6,816 bases of DNA from Thermoplasmata archaeon (GCA_021797525.1 JAJZZQ010000014.1:1-6816); one strand, 5' to 3'; counted from the stretch's first letter, positions 1 through 5,745 are shown. Numbers and translations: made by a program. The notes: generated from the sequence alone by a model not told the origin.

Positions 1-111
1 GCATTCATTATTTTCATCGTGTTTATTACCAACATATTTGGATTGAATAATTTAAAATCATTCCGGAGAACAGTTGACAAACTATGGCATTATGAAAATA
101 AGTATTCATGA
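1..111 (+). CDS. C-terminal end of an unidentified membrane protein (partial, 5' end outside window)
   Basis: Reading frame 1 is open from the left edge to TGA at 109-111 and gives 36 residues. They begin with a strongly hydrophobic run (AFIIFIVFITNIFG, about residues 1-14) typical of a final transmembrane helix, followed by a basic, polar tail (KSFRRTVDKLWHYENKYS) that would be cytoplasmic by the positive-inside rule. The gene lies 50 bases upstream of the GT2 gene on the same strand. In a glycan locus a polytopic membrane protein at this place could be a flippase, polymerase, oligosaccharyltransferase or membrane-bound glycosyltransferase. The fragment carries no diagnostic motif, so I assign no function. 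The helix-plus-basic-tail pattern is the only support that this is coding; it could in principle be chance in AT-rich DNA. Confidence 0.6.
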   Translation, partial: AFIIFIVFITNIFGLNNLKSFRRTVDKLWHYENKYS

Positions 112-118
112 TCGATCA
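109..118. repeat. 10-bp perfect palindrome TGATCGATCA at the upstream stop codon
   Basis: TGATCGATCA reads the same on both strands and begins with the TGA stop of the upstream partial gene. It lies just upstream of the GT2 promoter (TATA at 133-140). It could be an operator half-site pair or simply chance; nothing else supports a function. Confidence 0.25.
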
Positions 119-132
119 ATCGGAATGGAAAC

Positions 133-140
133 AATATTTA
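133..140 (+). promoter_or_regulatory. Archaeal TATA box with purine-rich BRE for the GT2 gene
   Basis: AATATTTA is centred about 25.5 bases upstream of the TTG start at 162. It is directly preceded by a purine-rich GGAAAC (127-132) that resembles a TFB recognition element. The spacing puts the predicted transcription start at the start codon itself, so the mRNA would be leaderless. This also agrees with the absence of a Shine-Dalgarno-like sequence before 162. Confidence 0.55.
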
Positions 141-161
141 TTCTAATCATATTCGGTACTA

Positions 162-1118
162 TTGGAACCTGAATTTACTGTCTTAATTGCTTCGCATAAA
201 CGGGAAGACATGCTTGGTCAGGCACTCAACTCTTTAGAATCACAGACGATTGATCATAGAAAATTTGAGGTCATAGTTGTAAAAGATTATCAGATTAATG
301 GAGGAATATTTAAGAATAGATCTTTCCAGATTCGTGTTTTTGATTCGGACATTCAGGACCTTTGGAAAAAACATCTGATTGGCGTTTCAAATGCCGATGG
401 GAAATATATCTGCTTTCTCGATGATGATGACCTTTTTTCAAGATTCAAGCTGGAGCGATTAAGTGACCTTCTCAACAAAAATAACGCAGATTTCATTGTC
501 AATTCAAAGGCGTTCTTCAACCATGAAGAAACGCCAGAGGATATCAGTACAATCAATGACAACGATAACCATGTTTATGAAGTGAGGGGTGAGATCCCTC
601 GGGATCTTTTCGCCAGAATCCCATGGTATAATTGCAGCAGCATGACTATCCGGACAGACATTGCCAAAAGATACGTTCATTTAATAGAGAATATCACAAG
701 AGAAATAGATCCTTTCTGGTTTCTGGTGGGTCTGGAATCTGCCAGCATTATTCTATACGATCAGAATAAATTGACTCTGTATAGACGGCATCAGGAAGGG
801 GTAAGCAGAAGTAACGATATAGAGAAACTGTGCAATTATGCACAGAGTGCCATTACCAATCTGTCAAAAATGAATAATTGTTTTACAACAAAGAGCGCTA
901 AACTGCTTATAGGATATAACTTAACTGAGTGGAAAGCTAAATCAGTTTTGCTTGGTTGCTTGAATTCCAGGAAACAGAAATTCACTTCCATAATTTCCCT
1001 TGTGCAATATATCAAGACGTTTTCAAAAAAATGGATACTGGCTTTAATCGCACTCCTTTTAATATCTATTGTGAGCATAAAAAAAGCCCAGGAGATATAC
1101 CCGAAATTCTACAAATAG
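162..1118 (+). CDS. Family 2 (GT-A) glycosyltransferase with C-terminal membrane segment
   Basis: A 318-residue GT2-type enzyme expected to transfer a sugar from a nucleotide-sugar donor at the cytoplasmic membrane face. The first strand TVLIASHKRED (residues 6-16) is the nucleotide-binding start of a GT-A fold. The strand YICFLDDDD (82-90) carries the acidic DXD-type metal/donor motif at D87-D90. A hydrophobic stretch at about 291-306 (WILALIALLLISIVSI), with lysines on both sides, suggests a single C-terminal membrane anchor. The TTG start is forced: an in-frame TAA lies at 144-146, no ATG or GTG lies between it and 162, and the next ATG (residue 17) would delete the first strand. The gene converges on the GT4 gene at 1161-2195 with a 42-base gap. 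Donor and acceptor sugars cannot be told from sequence. The fold assignment is confident; specificity is unknown. Confidence 0.88.
   Translation: MEPEFTVLIASHKREDMLGQALNSLESQTIDHRKFEVIVVKDYQINGGIFKNRSFQIRVFDSDIQDLWKKHLIGVSNADGKYICFLDDDDLFSRFKLERLSDLLNKNNADFIVNSKAFFNHEETPEDISTINDNDNHVYEVRGEIPRDLFARIPWYNCSSMTIRTDIAKRYVHLIENITREIDPFWFLVGLESASIILYDQNKLTLYRRHQEGVSRSNDIEKLCNYAQSAITNLSKMNNCFTTKSAKLLIGYNLTEWKAKSVLLGCLNSRKQKFTSIISLVQYIKTFSKKWILALIALLLISIVSIKKAQEIYPKFYK
1025..1085 (-). terminator. Tandem T7 tracts, candidate archaeal terminators for the leftward GT4 gene
   Basis: On the - strand, two runs of seven T lie at 1085-1079 and 1031-1025, which is about 76 and 130 bases past the stop of the GT4 gene ending at 1161. 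Archaeal RNA polymerase stops mainly at oligo-T on the non-template strand, so these are plausible termination points. They fall inside the 3' part of the convergent GT2 gene, so leftward transcripts would overlap the GT2 mRNA in antisense. A-rich lysine codons alone could also produce these tracts. Confidence 0.35.
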
Positions 1119-1160
1119 TTGGAATTGGAAATTCGTTGAACATTGTTAAAACAACGTGTT

Positions 1161-2195
1161 TCAGCGATAGGATCCTTTCTCCTTATAGATCTTATCGTAT
1201 ACTTCAAGCATTGTTCTGGCCACGTTTATTGTGCTGAACTGTTCTGCATAATCCGTGAGCGCATGTGGATCTTTATTTATAGACGCAGTTTTTATAACAA
1301 CATCTCCGTCAAGTGCTTTGGGCATGACAAAATTGGCTGCGGATCCATAGAGTTCTTTATAGACTGGAATAGGATTTAATAATACTGGAACACCGCATGA
1401 AAGTGCCTCCACAACAATCGATCCGAATCCTTCAGACTCAGACATGCTGATCAGGACATCTGAATGTGAAAGATAATTAACAAGATCCTCGTTTGATTTG
1501 GGTCCCAGGATGTGAATATTGTTAAATTGTTTTGAAAATCTCATGATGTCCTCATATTGTGAAGTCCAGGCCCTTGGGCTGCCAATGTGGTAAAACTCAA
1601 TTTCACTATTACCTCCAATTTTACTGATAACAACTTTCAAATTTTTTCTTGGATTGAAATCACTTATTGACAGAGCATGAATTTTACCGTCTTCAGGATA
1701 TGGGTTATTCGGAGTCTTTTTAAAAAAATCAGTCCTGATTGGTGCAGGTACCATGTGAATATTATTCTCCGGCTTGCCAAATAATTCAATCAATTTCTGT
1801 TTGGTGAATTTTGTTGTTACAACTATGTCATTGACCCTTAGCGCCTTTTTTATAGAAAGATAATGTCCCAGGTTTTTTCTGTCCCAGATTGAAGGTTTTT
1901 TATCAGACTGCAGAAATGGAATAACGTCATGAATTGTTATCACATTGGTGTCTTTGATCGTATTACTTGGGCTTATTGAGTGAATTATATCACCCGAAAC
2001 ACGCGTAATCTTGCCCTGGATCATCTGGGAGATCACACCAAACCTGGGCTTTCCCAATATAGAAAATTCTAATTTGTGCAGGTAATGAATGGATGTATCC
2101 ACGTCCAATTGCTTGAAACCATGAATTAGGTTATCCAGGTATGTCTTAGTACCAGTTGGATATTTGAAAGCCGGGGCTACGAATGAGATTTTCAC
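1161..2195 (-). CDS. GT4-type (GT-B fold) glycosyltransferase
   Basis: A 344-residue retaining glycosyltransferase of the GT4 (Glycos_transf_1) type, expected to be cytoplasmic or peripheral to the membrane. The N-terminal Rossmann domain opens with MKISFVAPAF and contains the familiar THD strand end (VITIHDVIPF, H89-D90). The C-terminal donor domain starts around residue 171. It has NPRKNL (181-186) with R183/K184 in the position that contacts the nucleotide diphosphate, and an EX7E motif E255-GFGSIVV-E263 followed by CGVPVL. The start is GTG at 2195-2193. A TATA-like TAAATATA sits about 24 bases upstream and there is no ribosome-binding site, which suits a leaderless message. It is the last of the leftward genes, 181 bases after the neighbouring GT4 gene. 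The specific sugar is not predictable. Confidence 0.9.
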   Translation of the reverse strand: MKISFVAPAFKYPTGTKTYLDNLIHGFKQLDVDTSIHYLHKLEFSILGKPRFGVISQMIQGKITRVSGDIIHSISPSNTIKDTNVITIHDVIPFLQSDKKPSIWDRKNLGHYLSIKKALRVNDIVVTTKFTKQKLIELFGKPENNIHMVPAPIRTDFFKKTPNNPYPEDGKIHALSISDFNPRKNLKVVISKIGGNSEIEFYHIGSPRAWTSQYEDIMRFSKQFNNIHILGPKSNEDLVNYLSHSDVLISMSESEGFGSIVVEALSCGVPVLLNPIPVYKELYGSAANFVMPKALDGDVVIKTASINKDPHALTDYAEQFSTINVARTMLEVYDKIYKEKGSYR

Positions 2196-2214
2196 TTTTA
2201 GGCAAGATATAGAC

Positions 2215-2222
2215 TATATTTA
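2215..2222 (-). promoter_or_regulatory. TATA box for the GT4 gene 1161-2195
   Basis: The - strand reads TAAATATA here, close to the archaeal consensus. It is centred about 23.5 bases upstream of the GTG start at 2195, slightly shorter than the usual 25-27, so transcription would begin at or just inside the start codon. It indicates that this gene can be transcribed independently of the upstream GT4 gene. Confidence 0.45.
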
Positions 2223-2283
2223 GGCATTTCTGGAAAATCGAATTGGGAGATAATTTTATTCAACGATATTTTGTGTTTTCGTT

Positions 2284-2331
2284 TAGGTAATCATATGGAT
2301 ATGTTTTTCTAAATCTAATATTATTTACCTA
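2284..2331. repeat. Inverted repeat with nested palindrome in the 2196-2376 spacer
   Basis: TAGGTAA (2284-2290) is repeated inverted as TTACCTA (2325-2331) with 34 bases between. Inside lies CATAT-GG-ATATG (2292-2303), followed on the + strand by five T. The 181-base spacer has no other recognisable content apart from the promoter of the GT4 gene starting at 2195. The repeat could be a 3' processing structure of the upstream GT4 mRNA or a regulator site. The stems are short and AT-rich, so chance is possible. Confidence 0.25.
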
Positions 2332-2376
2332 CTTCATAAAATATGTCGGGATGCAACCATGGTGTTGTATTGCCTT

Positions 2377-3468
2377 TTACGAATTGTAGACATGAGTGTA
2401 AAAATTACCAACCTCCTCACGAAAACTTTCAAACGAAAACTTTTTTGCGCCCTTATAAGCCATTTTACTGTACTTTTCACTGCTCTGTACGACCTCTTTT
2501 ATGCCATCAGCGAAAGATTCACGGTCAATCTGGCTGAAATATGCTGAATCTTTGGCGATTTCGCGAAAAACCTCAATATCTGAACAAACAATTGGGAGGC
2601 CTGTTGCCATCGCCTCTGGTAGGGGATACCCGAACCCCTCGTCCAATGAAGGTTGCAAGAGCACATCGCATGAATTATAAATCTCGTTCAATGTCTCATT
2701 GGAAATGCCGTGAAAAGTTAGGCTATTACCAATTTGTGTTCCAATACGGACAAGCTGGTAAGACTCACCAAGTCTATCCATTATTGAAGGTATAATGTTC
2801 ACATTTTTTCTATATCTGTTACTTGACACAGATAGCACAAGGTGTTTGTCCAGGGGCAATTCAAGTTCCGCTCTCAGGCTACTTTTTGTTTTGTCAATTT
2901 TAAAAAACCACTTTGAAGTTCCAGGGTAGATTCTGGTGATCTCTGAAGTGAAATTGTTTTCAACAAGTTCCTTTTTGACACGGTCAGTTGTCACTAAGAT
3001 GTGATCTACCTCCCTGTATTCTCTAAGGGTTTTAATCAAATGCCGTCTTTCTGATTTGACAGGTGTATTTCGCTCGTCCAGCGCAAACAGATCATGTATT
3101 GTGACTATCTGTTTTCCCTTCTTTTTAATTGGTTCAATAAATGGATCTGATATGTGTACGATGCCTCCATCTTTCAGCAACACTGAAGCTTCTTTGCGAA
3201 TTTTTCTGAATATGAATTTTTGAAAATTCAGGTTCAGGTACCAGCCATTTGTCATTAGCGGTGGATAGAACCCCTTTACTTTTGTACCTGGGTATTCATC
3301 ATTAACCAATCTCGAATCAAGAACGAAGCTGTATGCTTTGGTATTCGAAGGAAAAAGAGAAATCAAATCATCAGAATATCTACCGATTCCAGAGCGGCTT
3401 GGACTGCTATTAAGAATCATGATACTGTCAAATTTTTTACTATCCATATACATCACAGGCCAATTCAA
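2377..3468 (-). CDS. GT4-type (GT-B fold) glycosyltransferase
   Basis: A retaining GT4-type glycosyltransferase of up to 363 residues. The acceptor domain has the glycine-rich loop SGIGRYSDDL (26-35) and a THD strand end (IVTIHDLFAL, H125-D126). The donor domain begins near 209 and contains SNRYRKN (216-222) with R220/K221. Its EX7E motif is E277-GFGYPLP-E285, followed by TGLPIVCSD, the usual GT4 pattern. The start is uncertain. The longest form uses TTG at 3468; ATG codons at residues 6 (3453) and 8 (3447) would give 358 or 356 residues and still keep the first strand (SIMILNSS, 15-22). No Shine-Dalgarno-like sequence separates these choices. It is flanked by spacers of 243 bases upstream and 181 downstream and has its own TATA-like box. 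Family is confident; sugar specificity is unknown. Confidence 0.9.
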   Translation of the reverse strand: MNWPVMYMDSKKFDSIMILNSSPSRSGIGRYSDDLISLFPSNTKAYSFVLDSRLVNDEYPGTKVKGFYPPLMTNGWYLNLNFQKFIFRKIRKEASVLLKDGGIVHISDPFIEPIKKKGKQIVTIHDLFALDERNTPVKSERRHLIKTLREYREVDHILVTTDRVKKELVENNFTSEITRIYPGTSKWFFKIDKTKSSLRAELELPLDKHLVLSVSSNRYRKNVNIIPSIMDRLGESYQLVRIGTQIGNSLTFHGISNETLNEIYNSCDVLLQPSLDEGFGYPLPEAMATGLPIVCSDIEVFREIAKDSAYFSQIDRESFADGIKEVVQSSEKYSKMAYKGAKKFSFESFREEVGNFYTHVYNS

Positions 3469-3502
3469 TGATTGAAACCCATGATCGAAGGATTGTTATT
3501 AG

Positions 3503-3510
3503 TTTTTATA
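3503..3510 (-). promoter_or_regulatory. TATA-like box for the GT4 gene 2377-3468
   Basis: The - strand reads TATAAAAA. A start of transcription about 25 bases downstream would fall near 3481. That gives a leader of about 13 bases if TTG 3468 is used, or about 28-34 bases if the ATG codons at 3453 or 3447 are used. A second, poorer candidate (TTATATCC, 3539-3532) lies further upstream. Confidence 0.4.
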
Positions 3511-3562
3511 GCAATAATTCACTGATTGATTGGATATAAGTTCATACATGCTTTTTTGAAAT

Positions 3563-3589
3563 CTATTACGAAGAGAATGGCTATTACGA
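3563..3589. repeat. Direct repeat CTATTACGA x2, 18-base period
   Basis: CTATTACGA occurs at 3563-3571 and again at 3581-3589, separated by nine bases, so the copies lie on nearly the same helix face. They are 50-80 bases upstream of the TATA-like box of the leftward GT4 gene. They could bind a regulator or be a chance duplication. Confidence 0.3.
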
Positions 3590-3602
3590 TTGGGGTTGAT
3601 CC

Positions 3603-3615
3603 AGTCTTAAAGACT
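3603..3615. repeat. 13-base palindrome AGTCTT-A-AAGACT
   Basis: AGTCTT (3603-3608) and AAGACT (3610-3615) are perfect inverted copies around one base. The loop is too short for a strong RNA hairpin unless the inner pair opens, so a DNA-binding site for a dimeric regulator is the more natural reading. It lies between two leftward GT4 genes. Confidence 0.3.
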
Positions 3616-3711
3616 ACTATTTTGAAAAATCTACTACCGCTTAGATTTATTCAATTGATAATTTCTTTGTTTCCACGAATTCTTGATATCCAGAATATAT
3701 AATACATCCTG

Positions 3712-4875
3712 TTATGGATGTCTACTTTCTTCGTAATAACGTATATATTCCTTCGCCTGGTTTACTACGTTATAGTTCAATTTTACATATTCTCTGGACT
3801 CTCTTCCCAGCTTCGACCTGAGTTGCGGATCCTCGATCAACATCTGGATAGAATCAGCCATCTTCCCAGTATGTCCTGCCGGAACCGTCCTGCAGATATT
3901 TTCTGGACATACTTCATCCAGTGAAGTAGAATCGCTCCTTATAGCTGGAAGCCCGCATGAAGTTGCTTCAAGAAGTGCATAACCCATCTGTTCCTCCCAG
4001 TAAAATGTGGGTAAGCTGGGGAAAATGAAAACGTCTCCCAGGCGGTAGAGATTTACCAAAGAGTCATATTTCAATTTACCAAGAAAAAATACTCTGTCAG
4101 AAATTTCCAGTTTATTTGCCAGTCGCCTACAGTAATCACCAAACTCTGATGTCATCCCACCGGCTATGAGGTAATTGACTTTTACCTTTCTCTTTTTGAG
4201 AAGATGAATTGCCCTCAATACATATGTGATTCCCTTGTTATAGACTATCCTGCTTGAACTTATCAAAGTATTATTGTGGATCAAATCATCAGGTAATCCA
4301 AGAGTATTGGTTGGAGTACCAGTAGAAAACAATGAGGTGTCTATTCCTGGATGGATCTTATGTATCTTATCTGGTTCAACCTTCTCTTCGATCAAACACA
4401 TCTCAGCATCGTTGGAGACTGGAAACAGGTGTTTTGCATTTTTTAAAACTGTTTGGCGTTCTTGACTTAGCCGTCTATTATACTCAAAATAATAGTGGAA
4501 TGGTATATTTTCCCATGATACTACGCCATAGTTTACTTTGCTTTTTATAGACTGATAGGGCAAGGAAAACACATCATCATTGAAAATTAAGTATTCAAAT
4601 TCTTTAAATGCTTTCTTAGGTAAAACAAATTTGCTGAAGACGTCATAAGCATTAAATTTAAACAATCTGTTCAGATACCAAACATATCCGCTCCTTACGA
4701 TCTTATCTACCGGCGAAAAACTCCTCCATCCGATAGCTCGTTTATGGGGCATTGGAAGATTTTCCTTAAATGGGGAAATAAAAGAAACATCATAGCCTAA
4801 AGCCTTCATTTCCCGCATCAATGGTATATCCCATGGTGTCACGTGACCCGATCTGACAAAACCTATTTGTGGCAA
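3712..4875 (-). CDS. GT4-type (GT-B fold) glycosyltransferase
   Basis: A 387-residue GT4-type glycosyltransferase, first of the three in transcription order. The N-terminal domain opens with QIGFVRSGH (3-11) and carries the WENIP motif (121-125) at the end of a central strand. It links through FPVSNDAE and IHPGID (174-179), the usual hinge into the donor domain. The donor domain has SSRIVYNKGI (207-216) with R209 and K214 as phosphate-contacting candidates, and an EX7E motif E295-QMGYALL-E303 followed by TSCGLPAI. The start is TTG at 4875: an in-frame stop lies upstream, no ATG or GTG lies between, and the next ATG (residue 20) would remove the first strand. An AGGA nine bases upstream supports this choice. 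It follows galU by 66 bases. Regions of this gene look markedly AT-rich compared with galU. Specificity cannot be inferred. Confidence 0.9.
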   Translation of the reverse strand: MPQIGFVRSGHVTPWDIPLMREMKALGYDVSFISPFKENLPMPHKRAIGWRSFSPVDKIVRSGYVWYLNRLFKFNAYDVFSKFVLPKKAFKEFEYLIFNDDVFSLPYQSIKSKVNYGVVSWENIPFHYYFEYNRRLSQERQTVLKNAKHLFPVSNDAEMCLIEEKVEPDKIHKIHPGIDTSLFSTGTPTNTLGLPDDLIHNNTLISSSRIVYNKGITYVLRAIHLLKKRKVKVNYLIAGGMTSEFGDYCRRLANKLEISDRVFFLGKLKYDSLVNLYRLGDVFIFPSLPTFYWEEQMGYALLEATSCGLPAIRSDSTSLDEVCPENICRTVPAGHTGKMADSIQMLIEDPQLRSKLGRESREYVKLNYNVVNQAKEYIRYYEESRHP

Positions 4876-4884
4876 TTCTTTCTT

Positions 4885-4888
4885 TCCT
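4885..4888 (-). promoter_or_regulatory. Weak Shine-Dalgarno AGGA deciding the TTG start at 4875
   Basis: On the - strand AGGA (4888-4885) is followed by nine bases (AAGAAAGAA) and then TTG. It fits pairing with the CCUCC end of 16S rRNA at an acceptable spacing and supports translation of this GT4 gene from a message that has a leader. Confidence 0.35.
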
Positions 4889-4911
4889 GCAACTCTGAAC
4901 AGTAATTCATC

Positions 4912-4925
4912 GGAAGCTTGCTTCC
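4912..4925. repeat. Hairpin-forming inverted repeat between galU and the GT4 gene
   Basis: On the - strand GGAAGC-AA-GCTTCC forms a perfect inverted repeat (five-base stem with a four-base loop, or six with two). It sits 17 bases past the galU stop and about where the GT4 transcript from the TATA box at 4942-4950 should begin. It is not followed by a T run; the only T tract (ATTTTT) precedes it. A classical terminator is therefore unlikely, and a 5'-end structure or protein site is possible. Confidence 0.4.
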
Positions 4926-4941
4926 AACGAAAAATTGTACC

Positions 4942-4950
4942 TTATATAAA
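4942..4950 (-). promoter_or_regulatory. Consensus TATA box overlapping the galU stop codon
   Basis: The - strand reads TTTATATAA, a near-ideal archaeal TATA box, preceded by a purine-rich CGAAGA that suits a BRE. The same bases encode the last two residues (Phe-Ile) and the TAA stop of galU. The predicted transcription start is near 4921, giving about 46 leader bases before the TTG start at 4875. This would allow the GT4 gene to be expressed separately from ugd-galU. Confidence 0.5.
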
Positions 4951-5745
4951 TCTTCGGTCTGTGTTGGCAAATTCTATGAACGTTTTGACCCACAGTTCCT
5001 TGGTTCCAATATCATATCTCTTGCCCTTTATTATATGCCCATACATGTCTCTTTCTTTGCACATAAGATCAATCGCATCCGACAGCTGGTATTCTCCGTT
5101 TTTCCCCGGTTTTATTTTCCGGATATAATCATAGATATCCGATTGAAATGCATAAATGCCAGTTATACCAAGGTTACCGGGTGACTGGCTTGGAAGAGGT
5201 TTTTCAACCACTCCTTTAATCTTTACTATGTCACCAGATATACGGTCAGTCTTGACCATGCCGTAGTCCTTCACCTTTTCAAGCGGAACAGCTTCCAGCG
5301 AGAGGCAGGGTGAGCTGTATTTACCATAAAGGTTGATTAACTGTCTGGTCACAGTTATTTTCGAAGAGCTTCTGTATATTGTATCACCAAGTAAAACGAT
5401 AAATGGTTCATCATTAGTGAAACCTCTGGTGTATCTTATAGAATCTGCAAGTCCCAGCGGTGACTTCTGCCTGATGAAATATATATCAGGAAAGTCTATG
5501 ACGCCTGAATTTTCTGCTTTATCATCAAGAGAATGCCTGTCAAAATAGTTTATTATTGAATCCTTGCCTGATCCGATGATAATCAGGATCTCGTCGAGAC
5601 CGGATTTAACTGCCTCTTCAACTACATAATGAATGACAGGTCTATCAAGAACCGGGAGCATCTCCTTGGGTTGTGCTCTTGTCAGCGGATAAAATCTGGA
5701 TCCCATTCCGGCAGCTGGAATCACGCACTTTCTAATTCTTGCCAA
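4942..5745 (-). CDS. galU: UTP-glucose-1-phosphate uridylyltransferase (GalU type)
   Basis: A 267-residue nucleotidyltransferase that makes UDP-glucose from UTP and glucose-1-phosphate in the cytoplasm. The signature loop AAGMGSRFYPLTRAQPKEML (11-30) is the GalU form of GXGTRX(9)PK, with K27 in the catalytic PKEM. VVEEAVKSG (41-49), LLGDTIY (118-124, metal-binding D121), VVEKP (179-183) and GEYQLSDAI (217-225) follow in the expected order. The substrate loop reads SPLGLADS (95-102) where bacterial GalU usually has QGLGHA, so a related sugar-1-phosphate cannot be fully excluded. It is slightly shorter than bacterial GalU. TTG at 5745 is chosen because an in-frame TAG lies two codons upstream and the next starts would cut into the first strand. 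It overlaps the dehydrogenase gene by 14 bases, which supports UDP-glucose as product. Confidence 0.88.
   Translation of the reverse strand: MARIRKCVIPAAGMGSRFYPLTRAQPKEMLPVLDRPVIHYVVEEAVKSGLDEILIIIGSGKDSIINYFDRHSLDDKAENSGVIDFPDIYFIRQKSPLGLADSIRYTRGFTNDEPFIVLLGDTIYRSSSKITVTRQLINLYGKYSSPCLSLEAVPLEKVKDYGMVKTDRISGDIVKIKGVVEKPLPSQSPGNLGITGIYAFQSDIYDYIRKIKPGKNGEYQLSDAIDLMCKERDMYGHIIKGKRYDIGTKELWVKTFIEFANTDRRFI

Larger units (their letters stand above)
3469..3711. other. 243-base spacer between two GT4 genes with promoter, repeats and a possible small ORF
   Basis: No convincing gene occupies this AT-rich spacer. It holds the probable promoter of the downstream GT4 gene (3503-3510), a 9-base direct repeat (3563-3571 and 3581-3589) and a 13-base palindrome (3603-3615). 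It also holds a + strand frame open from 3526 to TAA at 3700-3702, which could encode 41 residues from ATG at 3577 or 58 from TTG at 3526. On the - strand a T5 run at 3629-3625 is a weak terminator candidate for the GT4 gene ending at 3712. A decayed gene or a small regulatory locus is conceivable. Confidence 0.5.

Noticed and set aside
1143..1154. TTGTT-AA-AACAA inverted repeat between the convergent genes as a bidirectional terminator
   Set aside because: The stem is only five AT-rich pairs with a two-base loop and no following T run; the T7 tracts further left are better candidates.
956..1379. Overlapping + strand frames at 956-1237 and 1143-1379
   Set aside because: They overlap the GT2 3' end in another frame or run antisense to the GT4 gene, without a conserved motif or promoter.
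2292..2308. CATATGGATATG followed by five T as a + strand terminator
   Set aside because: No + strand gene lies upstream to be terminated; the stem is AT-rich with almost no loop.
2343..2795. + strand frames at 2343-2537, 2359-2547 and 2541-2795
   Set aside because: All lie antisense to the C-terminal EX7E region of the GT4 gene 2377-3468 and look like shadows.
4274..5184. + strand frames at 4274-4465, 4332-4550 and 4918-5184
   Set aside because: They are antisense to the proximal GT4 gene and galU; the composition looks like reverse-complement shadow and no start signal is present.
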